In this document: positions 26,138-35,646 of the stretch, in pieces | How positions within the stretch are numbered: the stretch's first letter is position 1 | Layout of the letters: each line of letters starts with the position of its first letter | Origin: Pseudomonadota bacterium | GTDB lineage: Bacteria; Pseudomonadota; Alphaproteobacteria; Rhizobiales; Xanthobacteraceae | DNA length: 64,000 nucleotides | Reading direction: 5' to 3' | Assembly: GCA_023451825.1 (NCBI GenBank) | Contig: JAEXYA010000023.1 | Location: 1 to 64,000, forward strand | Notes under the pieces: generated by a model | Database searches by the model: none | What the model was told of the DNA's origin: nothing | Seen by the model: the letters and a program-made list of their open reading frames with translations, nothing else | Made by a program: the position numbers and the translations under genes

Positions 26138-27676
26138 TCAGGCGGTGGACTTTTTGAGGGAGTTGCGGATATCCCGCCAGCGCAGGGCGCCGGTGAGCAT
26201 CAGCGGCGCGGCATAGATGGCGAGGCCGCAGGCGATTTGCAGGAAGAGCAGGATGGCCTGTGCCAGCTTGTGATCGCCATTCGGTGTGTATCGCGTGAGC
26301 ACCCATAGCAGCCCGCCCATCATCACCGCCGACACCACGATCATCGGCAACCGTCGCGTCGCATCCGCATCGATCGCCCAGCCGAATGATCGGCCGCCCT
26401 GGATCATCAGCACGGTCGCACTGCTCCACGCCGCCAGCGCGATCGCCGCCGCGATGCCGCTCGCGCCGAAAGATGCGCCCAGGACATATGCCGCCACAAT
26501 CGCGATGACGAAGCCGATCAGCGTCGCCATCAACGGCGTATGCGTATTGTCCCGCGCAAAAAATGCCGGCGACAGCGCCTTGATCAGCACATGCGCCGGC
26601 AAAGCAAGTGCGAGGAAGATCATCGCCTGCGCGGTAGCGGCCGTATCGCTTGCCGTGAAGGCGCCATGCTCGAACAACAGCCGCACGATCGGCGTGCTCA
26701 GCACGATCAAGCCCAATGTCGCCGGCAATGTGAGCCCGATCGCCAGCTCGATCCCGCGCGACTGCGCGTGGGTCATCAGCGCATGATCATTGTCGCGCGC
26801 CGCGCGTGTCAGTTCGGGGATCAGTACCGTGCCCATCGCGGTGCCGACGATGCCGAGCGGCAGCTCGATCAGGCGATTGGCAAAGTAGAGCCAGGAGACC
26901 GCCGATGGCATCGACGATGCGATGATGGCGGCGCCGACGATCAGGAGCTGCGGACCGGAACTGGCGACCATTCCGGGCAGCGCCTTGCGCAAAAAGCCAC
27001 GCATCTGGCCATCGAGCGACAGCCGCAAGGGTGCCGCAAGTCTGCCGCTGTGTTGCCGCACCAAAAGCATCGACAACTGCAGCAAACCGGCGATTCCAAC
27101 CGTTGCTGCCATCACCATAGCAGCAGTGGTGGCGGCTTGCGGAAACACCAGCAATAGCGTCATCACAACGATCAGCGCGCCATTAAACAGCAATGGTGAA
27201 AACGCCGTCAGCGCAAAGCGCCCCTGCGCATTGTACAGCCCCATCATCACGGTGACAGGTCCGGCAAACGCGAGATAAGGCAGCATCAGCCGTGCATTAT
27301 CGACGGCAATCTGCAGCGTCGGCGCGCCGATAAAGCCAGGCGCAACCAGCGCAATCACCGTCGGCATCGCAAGGCCAATCAACAGCGCCGCCACAAGCAC
27401 GGCGACACCAATCGTACCCAGCACGCGCCCCGCAAAAGCGGCAGCAGCGTCAGGCCCTTCCGTTGCATGGATACGCGACCACGCCGGAATCAACGCTGCA
27501 TTCAACGCGCCTTCCGTCAGCAGCCGGCGCACCACATTGATCAGTTGAAACGCCACCAGAAACGCATCCGCCACAGCCCCCGCGCCGAGCAAAGCGGCCA
27601 CCATCGCATCGCGCGCAAAGCCGAGCAGGCGCGAGGCCAGCGTGCCCGTGGAAACCATCAAAAGGGAGCGGATCAT
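26138..27676 (-). CDS. murJ: Lipid II flippase MurJ (MviN)
   Basis: A 512-residue polytopic membrane protein with ~14 predicted helices. The N-terminus MIRSLLMVSTGTLASRLLGF and the FARDAMVAALLGAG segment are characteristic of MurJ/MviN. Conserved charged residues for the central cavity (for example RLLTEGALNAALIP and FFARDNTHTPLMATL) are present. It moves lipid II across the inner membrane for peptidoglycan synthesis. It is divergent from the PfkB kinase gene across ~130 bp. Confidence 0.96.
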   Translation of the reverse strand: MIRSLLMVSTGTLASRLLGFARDAMVAALLGAGAVADAFLVAFQLINVVRRLLTEGALNAALIPAWSRIHATEGPDAAAAFAGRVLGTIGVAVLVAALLIGLAMPTVIALVAPGFIGAPTLQIAVDNARLMLPYLAFAGPVTVMMGLYNAQGRFALTAFSPLLFNGALIVVMTLLLVFPQAATTAAMVMAATVGIAGLLQLSMLLVRQHSGRLAAPLRLSLDGQMRGFLRKALPGMVASSGPQLLIVGAAIIASSMPSAVSWLYFANRLIELPLGIVGTAMGTVLIPELTRAARDNDHALMTHAQSRGIELAIGLTLPATLGLIVLSTPIVRLLFEHGAFTASDTAATAQAMIFLALALPAHVLIKALSPAFFARDNTHTPLMATLIGFVIAIVAAYVLGASFGASGIAAAIALAAWSSATVLMIQGGRSFGWAIDADATRRLPMIVVSAVMMGGLLWVLTRYTPNGDHKLAQAILLFLQIACGLAIYAAPLMLTGALRWRDIRNSLKKSTA

Positions 27677-27807
27677 GGAACCGTCACGGGGGAGGCATCC
27701 TTGCTGGCGCCGGGCGGGGTGTGATAGTCGCAGCCATCAGGCCACAAGCTGGGTGAGTAGAAGACCATTCGCCCCGCCCCCGCAATCGCCGCAACGGGAT
27801 AATCTTA

Positions 27808-28809
27808 ATGACTTCAGCGAAATACGACGTGCTTGCGATCGGCAACGCGATCTTCGACGTGCTGGTGCAGACCGACGATAATTTCTTGGCCACCCATCAG
27901 ATGACCAAGGGCGGTATGGCGCTGATCGACGAAGCCCGCGCCAAGGCGATCTATGACGCAATGGGCCCGGCCACGGAAATGTCCGGTGGTTCGGCGGCCA
28001 ACACCATCGTCGGCCTCGCCAGCCTCGGCGCCAGCGTCGCTTATGTCGGCAAGGTCAAGGACGACCAGATCGGCAAGCTCTATACGCATGACATTCGCTC
28101 GGCCGGCGTGAGCTACGAGACCAAGCCCGCCGCGGGCGGTCCGGCCACTGGCTGCTCTTACATCCTGGTGACGCCGGACGGCGAGCGCACCATGAACACC
28201 TATCTCGGCGCTGCTCAGGATTTGACGCCGGAAGATATCGATCCAGCTGCGATCGCGGCTTCGCAATATGTCTATCTCGAAGGCTATCTGTGGGATCCGG
28301 CCAGCGCGAAGGAAGCCTTCATCAAGGCGTCGAAGATCGCCCATGATGCCGGCCGCAAGGTGGCGCTGACGTTGTCGGACGCCTTCTGCGTCGGCCGCTA
28401 TCGCAGCGAATTCCTCGACCTCATGCGCAATGGCACGGTGGACATCATTTTCGCAAATGAGTCCGAATTGACCTCGCTCTACGAGACCGACAATTTCGAT
28501 GCTGCGCTTGGTGAGCTGCGCAAGGATACCCGCCTCGGTATCGTCACCCGCAGCGAGAAGGGCTGTGTTGTCGCCTCGAACGACGGCGTGATCGCCGTGC
28601 CGGCGCACAAGATCGAGAAGCTGGTGGATACGACGGGCGCCGGCGACCTGTTCGCGGCAGGCTTCCTGTTCGGTCTCGTCCGCAATGCCGGCTACGAGAA
28701 TGCCGGCAAGCTCGGCGCGCTGGCTGCGGCGGAAGTGATCCAGCATATCGGCGCCCGCCCGCAGGTGTCGCTGAAGGAGCTGGCGCAGAAGAACGGTCTG
28801 CCGGTTTAA
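27808..28809 (+). CDS. PfkB-family carbohydrate/adenosine kinase
   Basis: A 333-residue ribokinase-fold enzyme. The N-terminal di-Gly motif GGSAANTIVGLASLGA and the C-terminal DTTGAGDLFAAGFLFG (catalytic Asp) are intact; NESELTSLY is the PfkB Asn-Glu motif. Close relatives in Bradyrhizobium are annotated as adenosine kinases, but ribokinase-type sugars cannot be excluded. It would phosphorylate a nucleoside or sugar using ATP. The gene stands alone, divergent from murJ and followed by a repeat mosaic. Confidence 0.88.
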   Translation: MTSAKYDVLAIGNAIFDVLVQTDDNFLATHQMTKGGMALIDEARAKAIYDAMGPATEMSGGSAANTIVGLASLGASVAYVGKVKDDQIGKLYTHDIRSAGVSYETKPAAGGPATGCSYILVTPDGERTMNTYLGAAQDLTPEDIDPAAIAASQYVYLEGYLWDPASAKEAFIKASKIAHDAGRKVALTLSDAFCVGRYRSEFLDLMRNGTVDIIFANESELTSLYETDNFDAALGELRKDTRLGIVTRSEKGCVVASNDGVIAVPAHKIEKLVDTTGAGDLFAAGFLFGLVRNAGYENAGKLGALAAAEVIQHIGARPQVSLKELAQKNGLPV

Positions 28810-29036
28810 TTCTTTTCCCTCCCCCAAGCGGCGCAGCCGCGCAGTGGGGTCTGGCGGACGAATTCGTCCGCCATAGGTGGCCGGCCCTCTTGGGCCGGTC
28901 GGGGGGGGTCTATCCCCACGTGACGTCCTCCCGTGGGTATAGACCCCACCCGTCTCGAAGCTCGCTGGACGCTCGCTTCGATCCACCCTCCCCAGTCGCT
29001 TCGCTCCGGGGAGGGATAAGTCGAGCGCCTTCGCTT
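28810..29036. repeat. Mosaic of palindromic intergenic repeats (family E)
   Basis: The gap between convergent genes is packed with inverted repeats: a perfect 20-bp palindrome centred at 28862/28863 (GGCGGACGAA and its complement), CCGGCCC/GGGCCGG just downstream, a long GGGTCTATCC...GTGGGTATAGACCC hairpin around 28906-28950 and a CCTCCCC/GGGGAGG pair near 28988-29015. They may act as a two-way terminator. Confidence 0.75.
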
Positions 29037-30119
29037 CTAGTTCGCCCAGCCTTTCACTGCCTCACCCAGCTCCGCCTTCACCGGCATGCGCGCCGCTGAG
29101 GGCGTGCGTGAAAACCGCGGCGCCGGACCCGGCTGTGTCGCGCCGTCCTGTTGGATGAATACTTCTCGCGCGACCATATGCGGGTGCTTCGTCGCTTCCG
29201 ACATGGTCAGCACCGGCGCGAAGCACACATCGGTGCCTTCCATGATCTTGCACCATTCGTCGCGGCTCTTGGTCTTGAACACGGCGACCAGTCTGTCCTT
29301 CAGCGCGGCCCACTGTTTCTGATCCATCTGCGCGTCGAAGCAGGTCTCATCAAGGCCGGCCAATTCGCGCAATTGCGCGTAGAATTGCGGCTCGATTGAG
29401 CCGATGGAAATGAAATTGCTGCAGCTGCATTCGTAGACGCCGTAGAAATGCGCGCCGCCGTCCAGCATGTTGGCTTCGCGCTCTTCCTTCCAGCGGCCGG
29501 CGGCAGTCATGTCGAAGAACATGGTGATCAAGGACGCTGCGCCGTCGCACATGGCGGCATCCACCACCTGGCCCTGGCCGGACTTGTTCGCTTCCAGCAT
29601 CGCGGCGAGCATGCCCATCACGAGATACATGGAGCCGCCGCCGAAATCGCCGACCAGGTTGAGCGGCGGCACCGGCTTGTCGGCGCCGCCGATGGCGGCG
29701 AGGGCGCCGGTGATGGAAATGTAGTTGATGTCATGGCCGGCAGCCTGCGCCAGCGGGCCGTCCTGGCCCCAGCCGGTCATGCGGCCATAAACGAGTTTCC
29801 TGTTGCGGCCGAGCACGACATCGGGCCCGAGACCCAGCCGTTCCATCACGCCGGGGCGATAGCCTTCGACCAGCGCATCGGCGCTGTCCAGCAGCGACAG
29901 CACCTGCGCGATGCTGGCCTTATCCTTGAGGTCGACCTCGACGATTTTTCGGCCGCGCGCGGCGGCGCCTTTCGGCATCTGCTTCGGGCGGACCAGCGTG
30001 ATGACTTCAGCGCCCATATCGGCGAGCAGCATGCAGGCGAAGGGGCCAGGCCCGATGCCGGCGAATTCGACGATGCGCGTGCCCTTCAGAGGGCCGGAAA
30101 GTTTGGTCGTGCTGGTCAC
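29037..30119 (-). CDS. CaiB/BaiF-type CoA transferase or alpha-methylacyl-CoA racemase
   Basis: A ~360-residue family III CoA transferase. IVEFAGIGPGPFACMLLADMG, the Arg-Pro of LVRPK, GYRPGVMERLGLGP, YGRMTGWGQDGPLA and LVGDFGGGSMYL follow the AMACR subgroup, favouring racemisation of 2-methyl-acyl-CoA in branched-chain lipid oxidation over CoA transfer. GTG 30119 is chosen since family homology begins just after it and GGGA lies upstream; ATG 30161 would add 14 residues. The gene is divergent from the GMC oxidoreductase across ~290 bp. Confidence 0.85.
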   Translation of the reverse strand: MTSTTKLSGPLKGTRIVEFAGIGPGPFACMLLADMGAEVITLVRPKQMPKGAAARGRKIVEVDLKDKASIAQVLSLLDSADALVEGYRPGVMERLGLGPDVVLGRNRKLVYGRMTGWGQDGPLAQAAGHDINYISITGALAAIGGADKPVPPLNLVGDFGGGSMYLVMGMLAAMLEANKSGQGQVVDAAMCDGAASLITMFFDMTAAGRWKEEREANMLDGGAHFYGVYECSCSNFISIGSIEPQFYAQLRELAGLDETCFDAQMDQKQWAALKDRLVAVFKTKSRDEWCKIMEGTDVCFAPVLTMSEATKHPHMVAREVFIQQDGATQPGPAPRFSRTPSAARMPVKAELGEAVKGWAN

Positions 30120-30379
30120 TGGCGTTTCCCATCTTGTTGGTCCCGGCATGGCGCCGGTCATTGCGGAAAACTGTTACCGTGCCGTTGGGCAAGGGCAAGC
30201 GCCTTTTCGCCGCGGCGTTGCATACGGCCATGCACGCGGCGGCGCACAAAAAACGCGCGGCCGTCGCTGCCACATTGGTTGCGCGCCAAGAACCTCTCCA
30301 ATGTGAATGACGCGCGGCACGGCACGGCGCATGCCGGCCATGCCGCTGTTCTCATGCCATTTACATCGCTCTGATTTCC

Positions 30380-30398
30380 GTTTTCAGTTGCTGAAAAC
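30380..30398. promoter_or_regulatory. Candidate operator upstream of the GMC oxidoreductase
   Basis: A perfect inverted repeat with 8-bp arms (GTTTTCAG, TTG spacer, CTGAAAAC) ends 14 bp before the GMC start codon, next to the GGGGGAA ribosome-binding site. It could be a repressor site or a leader hairpin. The rest of the ~290-bp divergent gap holds no gene. Confidence 0.45.
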
Positions 30399-30412
30399 CA
30401 TTCGGGGGAAAC

Positions 30413-32056
30413 ATGAGCGGATCAACTGCGTCGGTGCGACGGTCGCCGGCTGATGCCATCGAGGCCGACTACGTCATCGTAGGCGCCGGCTCTGCCGGTT
30501 GCGTGCTTGCCAATCGCCTGTCGGCATCCGGCAAATATTCGGTGCTCTTGCTCGAAGCCGGCCCGCAGGACCGCAATATCTGGATTCATATCCCGCTCGG
30601 CTACGGCATCCTGTTCAAGGAGAAATCCGTCAACTGGATGTATGAGACCGAGCCCGAGCCCGGCCTCAACGATCGCAAGGTGTTCCAGCCGCGCGGAAAG
30701 GTGCTTGGCGGCTCCTCGTCCATCAACGGCCTGCTCTATGTGCGCGGCCAGCATGAGGATTACGACCGCTGGCGTCAGCTCGGCAATGCCGGTTGGGGCT
30801 ATGACGATGTGCTCCCCTATTTCAAGAAGGCGGAGAACCAGGCGCGCGGACCAAACGATTATCATGGTGTCGGCGGCCCGCTGCCGGTGTCGGATTCGCG
30901 TTGCCCCGATCCGCTGTCTGAAGCTTTCATCGCCGCGGCCGCGCAGACCGGGCTGCCCGTGAACAATGACTTCAATGGCGCCAGCCAGGAAGGTGCCGGC
31001 TGGTTTCAGACCACGACCAAGGGCGGTCGTCGTGCCTCGACGGCGCGCGCCTATCTACGACCGGCGCTGAAGAACGGCCATGGCAATCTGCGTGTCGAAA
31101 CCGAAGCGCCGGCACAGCGGCTGGTGTTCGAAGGTAAGCGCGCGGTCGGCGTGCAGTTCAAGCAGCACGGCAGGATCAAGACCGCTTTCGCCCGCAAGGA
31201 AGTGCTGGTCTCGAGCGGGGCGTATAATTCGCCGCAGCTGCTGCAACTCTCCGGCATCGGTCCCGCCGATCTCCTGAAAGAGCATGGTATCGATGTGCTG
31301 CTGGATGCGCCCGGCGTCGGCGCAGATCTGCAGGACCACATGCAGGTGCGCATGGTGATGGAGTGCCCGCAAAAAATCACGCTGAACGACTTCGTCAACA
31401 ACCCCATGCGCAAGATGATGATGGGCCTGCAATATGCCGCGCTTCGCAAGGGGCCACTGACCTACGCAGCCGGCACCACCGGGGCGTTCTTCAAGACCGA
31501 TCCGCGCATGGCATCGCCGGATATCCAGATCCACTTCCTGCCGTTCTCGACCGACAAGATGGGCGAGAAGTTGCACACCTTCTCTGGCTATTCTGCCTCG
31601 GTATGTCAGCTGCGGCCGGAAAGCCGTGGTTCACTGAAGATCAAGAGCGCGGATCCGTCGGTGCCGCCGGCTATTCGCATCAACTATCTCGCAACGGAAA
31701 CGGATCGCACCGCGAATGTCGAAGGGCTCAAGATCCTGCGCAACATTCTGAACGCTCCGGCAATGAAGCCGTTCGTCACCAAGGAAGTCGAGCCTGGTCC
31801 GGGTACAGTGACGGATGAGCAGTGGCTGGAATACTGCCGCAAGCGCGGCAGCACGGTTTATCATCCGACATCGACGTGCCGCATGGGGAATGATGCGCGT
31901 GCCGTTGTCGATCAGCGCTTGCGCGTGCGCGGGATCGAGGGCCTGCGGGTGATCGATGCGTCGGTAATGCCGGATCTGATGTCCGGCAATACCAATGCCC
32001 CGGTGATCATGATCGCGGAAAAGGCGTCGGACATGATTCTGGAGGATGCAAGGTGA
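30413..32056 (+). CDS. GMC-family FAD oxidoreductase (choline dehydrogenase-like)
   Basis: A 547-residue flavoprotein. FAD binding: DYVIVGAGSAGCVLANRLS (residues ~19-37). GMC signature 1: GKVLGGSSSINGLLYVRG; signature 2: SSGAYNSPQLLQLSGIG. The active-site His is in YHPTSTCRMG and the Asn in SGNTNAPVIMIAEKASD. It oxidises an alcohol to an aldehyde with a membrane or soluble electron acceptor; choline is only one candidate, since no betB/betI neighbours occur. A GGGGGAA site precedes ATG 30413. Confidence 0.9.
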   Translation: MSGSTASVRRSPADAIEADYVIVGAGSAGCVLANRLSASGKYSVLLLEAGPQDRNIWIHIPLGYGILFKEKSVNWMYETEPEPGLNDRKVFQPRGKVLGGSSSINGLLYVRGQHEDYDRWRQLGNAGWGYDDVLPYFKKAENQARGPNDYHGVGGPLPVSDSRCPDPLSEAFIAAAAQTGLPVNNDFNGASQEGAGWFQTTTKGGRRASTARAYLRPALKNGHGNLRVETEAPAQRLVFEGKRAVGVQFKQHGRIKTAFARKEVLVSSGAYNSPQLLQLSGIGPADLLKEHGIDVLLDAPGVGADLQDHMQVRMVMECPQKITLNDFVNNPMRKMMMGLQYAALRKGPLTYAAGTTGAFFKTDPRMASPDIQIHFLPFSTDKMGEKLHTFSGYSASVCQLRPESRGSLKIKSADPSVPPAIRINYLATETDRTANVEGLKILRNILNAPAMKPFVTKEVEPGPGTVTDEQWLEYCRKRGSTVYHPTSTCRMGNDARAVVDQRLRVRGIEGLRVIDASVMPDLMSGNTNAPVIMIAEKASDMILEDAR

Positions 32057-32075
32057 GGCTTGGCGCGCCCTCGGT

Positions 32076-32179
32076 TGTCATCACCCGCGGAAGCGGGTGA
32101 TCCAGTAGACACCGGCTGGCGTGCTTCATCGCTGAGGTCAGTGTTTACTGGATCGCCCGGTCAAGCCGGGCGATGACAG
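32076..32179. repeat. Palindromic repeat, family C, copy 2
   Basis: Matches copy 1 (24248-24332) at GTTTACTGGATCGCCCGG and TCAAGCCGGGCGA, and has inner hairpin CACCCGC/GCGGGTG. It lies between convergent GMC oxidoreductase and molybdopterin oxidoreductase genes. Confidence 0.8.
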
Positions 32180-32206
32180 TTTGGGGCTTACGCTGTCTCA
32201 GGAGGC

Positions 32207-34294
32207 TCACGCCTTCCTCATCCACACCTTGTTGTCGTGAAACGCCGCGCCGCCATAGGGGGCGACGGCTTCGCCGCCGGTGAGCATGTTGATGCCGCGA
32301 CCGCCGATGTGAGACTTGTTGGGAAAAATCGATTCCGCGATCAGCACGCCACGGCGAACGCCGTCGAAGATGCGCGCCGTGAGAGTCGTTTCGCCGCGCG
32401 TGTTGCCAAGCGTCACGGCATCGCCATCGGCAATGCCGTTTTCTGCCGCATCCACCGGATGAATCATCACGGACGGCGCGCCTTCGCGCGCCTGCGATGA
32501 CGGTGTCTCGTTAAAGCTCGTATTGAGGAAGCTACGCGAAGGGCTCGTCGCCAACCGGAACGGATGCGCCTCGTCGATCGCCTCGATCACCGCCCAGTGG
32601 TCGGGAAAGGACGGCATTGTCTCCCATTGGCCCATCAGGCCGGCATTGGCCGTGGGCACTTTCGCCCAGTCGGCCTTGAAGTGAAATTTGCCGTCCGCAT
32701 GGGCAAAGCCATCGAGATAGTGCGAGGCGCGGAAATCCGGCTGCAGGTCGCGCCAGATGTCGGCTTGCAGTTGTTCGATGCTGCCGCGGCCGCTGGTCTT
32801 CAGGGTTTCGTCGATGATCTCGCGCGACGTCATCGCAAAACCGCGATGGGTGGCGTTAAGGCGTGACGCGAGGCCCTGCAGCACCTCGTGATTGGAGCGG
32901 CACTCTTCCGGTGCGTCGATGAGTTTTGCCCCGACGGAGATGTGCTGATGGCCGCCGCCGTAATAGAGGTCGTCGTGCTCCATGAACATGGTGGCGGGCA
33001 GCACGAGATCGGCCATCATGGCGGTCTCAGTCATGAACTGCTCATGCACCGCGACGAACAGGTCTTCGCGGGCAAACCCCTGCCGCACCAGCGCCTGTTC
33101 CGGCGCGACGGTGACAGGATTGGTGTTCTGGATCAGCATCGCTTTTACGGGTGGTCCGTTCTGCAGTGCTTCCGCGTCGCCAGTGAGGATGCGGCCGACC
33201 TTGGACTGGTCGAGGCGGCGTACCTTGGGATCGATGGCATCGAGGCCTTCGATCAGCGTCTTGTCGAATTTCCAGATTGCACCGTTGTTGAAGAAGGCGC
33301 CGCCGCCTTCATGCTGCCAGGCGCCGGTGACGGCCGGAATGCAGAGCGCCGCATGCATCTGCGCCGCGCCATTGCGGCTGCGGGTAAAGCCGTAGCCGAG
33401 GCGGAAGAAGCTGCGCGGCGTGTTGCCGATCAGATGCGCGAAGGCTTCGATCTCGGCGGCCGGGACGCCGCAGATAGTCGACGCCCATTCCGGCGTGCGG
33501 GTCGCGAGATGCGCTTCCAGTTCGGGCGAGGCATCGGTGAATTTTTCGAGATAGTCACGATCAGCAAAGCCATCGCGGAACAGCACATGCATGACGCCGC
33601 AAGCGAAGGCGCCATCGGTGCCAGGACGCAGCAGGATTTTGATGTCCGCCTGCTTCATGGTGTCGTTGTCGTAGATGTCGATGGCCGCGATCTTCGCGCC
33701 GCGCTCTTTGCGCGCCTTGGTCGCGTGGGTCATCACATTGACCTGGGTGGACACGGGATTGGTGCCCCAGATCACGATCAAATCCGACTTCACCATTTCG
33801 CGGGGATCGACACCGGCGACCTTGCCGGTGCCGGCGGCAAAGCCGGCCCAGGCGATGGTGGAGCAGATGGTGCCGTAGAAGCGCGAGTATTTTTTCTCGT
33901 GCGACAGGCGGTTGATGCCGTCGCGCATCACCAGGCCCATGGTGCCGGCATAGTAATAAGGCCAGACGGATTCCGCGCCGAAGTCGCGCTCTGCTTCATT
34001 GAACTTGGATGCGATCTCGTCGAGCGCTTCGTCCCAGGTGATGCGCGCGAAATGTCCGGAGCCCTTCGGCCCGGTGCGGCGCATCGGATGCATCAGTCGT
34101 TCGGGATGATGGATCCGCTCGGCATAGCGCGCGACCTTCGCGCAGACGACGCCGGCGGTATAAGTCTGCTGTTTGGAACCGCGCACCCGGCCGATCGATT
34201 GGCCGTCGATGACCTCGATATCGAGCCCGCAGGCCGACGGGCAGTCATGCGGACAGGTGGAGTGCTTGATGGCGATCTTGGACTGAACGTTCAT
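32207..34294 (-). CDS. Molybdopterin oxidoreductase, catalytic subunit (DMSO reductase family)
   Basis: A 695-residue cytoplasmic protein. The N-terminal CPHDCPSACG plus VVCAKVARY supply four Cys for a [4Fe-4S] cluster. Molybdopterin domain segments follow (GTICSTIAWAGF, IWGTNPVSTQ, GYGFTRSRNGAAQ), then a C-terminal molydopterin-dinucleotide-binding domain (IHPVDAAENGIADGD). No Tat signal is seen. No small subunits are adjacent, so the electron partner and substrate are unknown. ATG 34294 fits family length, but no SD is visible; the longer frame enters a family A repeat. Confidence 0.85.
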   Translation of the reverse strand: MNVQSKIAIKHSTCPHDCPSACGLDIEVIDGQSIGRVRGSKQQTYTAGVVCAKVARYAERIHHPERLMHPMRRTGPKGSGHFARITWDEALDEIASKFNEAERDFGAESVWPYYYAGTMGLVMRDGINRLSHEKKYSRFYGTICSTIAWAGFAAGTGKVAGVDPREMVKSDLIVIWGTNPVSTQVNVMTHATKARKERGAKIAAIDIYDNDTMKQADIKILLRPGTDGAFACGVMHVLFRDGFADRDYLEKFTDASPELEAHLATRTPEWASTICGVPAAEIEAFAHLIGNTPRSFFRLGYGFTRSRNGAAQMHAALCIPAVTGAWQHEGGGAFFNNGAIWKFDKTLIEGLDAIDPKVRRLDQSKVGRILTGDAEALQNGPPVKAMLIQNTNPVTVAPEQALVRQGFAREDLFVAVHEQFMTETAMMADLVLPATMFMEHDDLYYGGGHQHISVGAKLIDAPEECRSNHEVLQGLASRLNATHRGFAMTSREIIDETLKTSGRGSIEQLQADIWRDLQPDFRASHYLDGFAHADGKFHFKADWAKVPTANAGLMGQWETMPSFPDHWAVIEAIDEAHPFRLATSPSRSFLNTSFNETPSSQAREGAPSVMIHPVDAAENGIADGDAVTLGNTRGETTLTARIFDGVRRGVLIAESIFPNKSHIGGRGINMLTGGEAVAPYGGAAFHDNKVWMRKA

Positions 34295-34363
34295 GGGGGG
34301 AAGGTAGACAAAAGCCAGCCGTAGGAAAAGCCGCGGTTTTACGCATTTCCCGCACATTCAGCC

Positions 34364-34475
34364 CCTCATCCTGAGGAGCGCGCCTCTTGGGCGCGCGTCT
34401 CGAAGGATGGCTGCAAACTCGGAGCCCCGCCAACTCATGGTTCGAGACGGCGCTTCGCGCCTCCTCACCATGAGG
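34364..34475. repeat. Palindromic intergenic repeat, family A, copy 4
   Basis: The same two-armed element as at 5903 and 8673. It lies between the Old Yellow Enzyme gene and the molybdopterin oxidoreductase gene on the minus strand, which argues that these have separate transcripts. Confidence 0.85.
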
Positions 34476-34494
34476 GGCGGAGTGTTTGGCTGGC

Positions 34495-35604
34495 TTACCC
34501 CGCCGTATGAAACGGATAATCCGTGTAGCCCTTTTCCTCGCCGCCATAGAAAGTGGCGCGGTTATAGGGTGTGAATGGTACTTTTAGCTTCACGCGTGCC
34601 GGAAGGTCAGGATTGGCAATGAACGGCCTGCCAAAGGCGATGATGTCCACATTGCCTGATGCCACGGCTTCCTCGGCTGAGGCACCGTCGAATCCGCCAG
34701 CGGTGACCAGCACGCCCTTCCAGAGCGGGCGGAACAGCTCATAGGCCTTGGGCACATTCTCGTGGAACACCTCGGCGCGGCCGACGCCGCTGGTGCGGGG
34801 CTCGACGAGGTGCAGATAAGCGAGATCCAGTTTGGACAGTTCGCCAACGACATAGCTGTAAAGCGGCATCGGATCGGCCTCGCCGGAATCGTTGGACACG
34901 CCATAAGGCGAGATGCGCACGGCAACGCGATCCGCGCTCCAGGCATCGACGACGGCCTTGGTCACTTCCAGCAGCAAGCGGGCGCGGTTCTCGATGGAGC
35001 CGCCATATTGATCGGTGCGCTGATTGCTCCGCGTCTGCAGGAACTGTTCGAGCAGATAGCCATTGGCGCCATGCACTTCGACGCCGTCGAATCCGGCTTC
35101 GCGCGCATTCCGTGTTGCCTGTTTGTAGGCCTCGATGATCCCCGGGATTTCGTTGGTGTCCAGCGCACGCGGCGTTTCGTAGGGCACCGTTTCGCCGGAG
35201 GTGTTGCGTGTCGTGGCGTTGATGGCGATGGCTGATGCAGAAACCGGCAGCTTGCCGCCCGGCTGCAGTGAGGAATGCGAGGCGCGGCCGACATGCCAGA
35301 GTTGCAGGAAGATGATGCCGCCTTTGGCATGCACGGCATCGACCACTTCCTTCCAGCGGGCGATCTGCTCCTGCGAATAGATGCCGGGCGTGTTCGGGCT
35401 GCCCTGTCCTTCGGGCATCACCTGCGAGGCTTCGGCGATAATGAGGCCGCCTTCGCTGGCGCGCTGTGCATAATATTCGACATTCAGTGCGCGGGCAGCG
35501 AGCGTTTCCTTTTCTGCGCGCATCCGCGTCAGCGGCGCCATGGCAACGCGATGGTTCAGCGTAAAGGGGCCGACTTGCAGCGGCGTGAAGAGCGACGAGG
35601 ACAT
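34495..35604 (-). CDS. Old Yellow Enzyme-type alkene reductase (NemA-like)
   Basis: A 369-residue FMN enzyme. LFTPLQVGPFTLNHRVAMAPLTRMRA starts the barrel; the ligand-binding His/Asn pair is in VHGANGYLLEQFL and the phosphate site in AFGRPFIANPDL. RTDQYGGSIENRARLLLEV is a family signature. It reduces alpha,beta-unsaturated carbonyls or nitro compounds with NAD(P)H. ATG 35604 is chosen because the family begins with LFTPLQ; an in-frame extension upstream is not conserved. A promoter with an overlapping inverted repeat lies just upstream, suggesting electrophile-responsive control. Confidence 0.93.
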   Translation of the reverse strand: MSSSLFTPLQVGPFTLNHRVAMAPLTRMRAEKETLAARALNVEYYAQRASEGGLIIAEASQVMPEGQGSPNTPGIYSQEQIARWKEVVDAVHAKGGIIFLQLWHVGRASHSSLQPGGKLPVSASAIAINATTRNTSGETVPYETPRALDTNEIPGIIEAYKQATRNAREAGFDGVEVHGANGYLLEQFLQTRSNQRTDQYGGSIENRARLLLEVTKAVVDAWSADRVAVRISPYGVSNDSGEADPMPLYSYVVGELSKLDLAYLHLVEPRTSGVGRAEVFHENVPKAYELFRPLWKGVLVTAGGFDGASAEEAVASGNVDIIAFGRPFIANPDLPARVKLKVPFTPYNRATFYGGEEKGYTDYPFHTAG

Positions 35605-35646
35605 CAAAACTCCATTCAAAAAACCAATCGGGCGATAGGCGCGAAG

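Noticed and set aside
32888..34324. Long plus-strand open frame antisense to the molybdopterin oxidoreductase (478 codons)
   Set aside because: Shadow of a certain gene; no domain and no ribosome-binding site.
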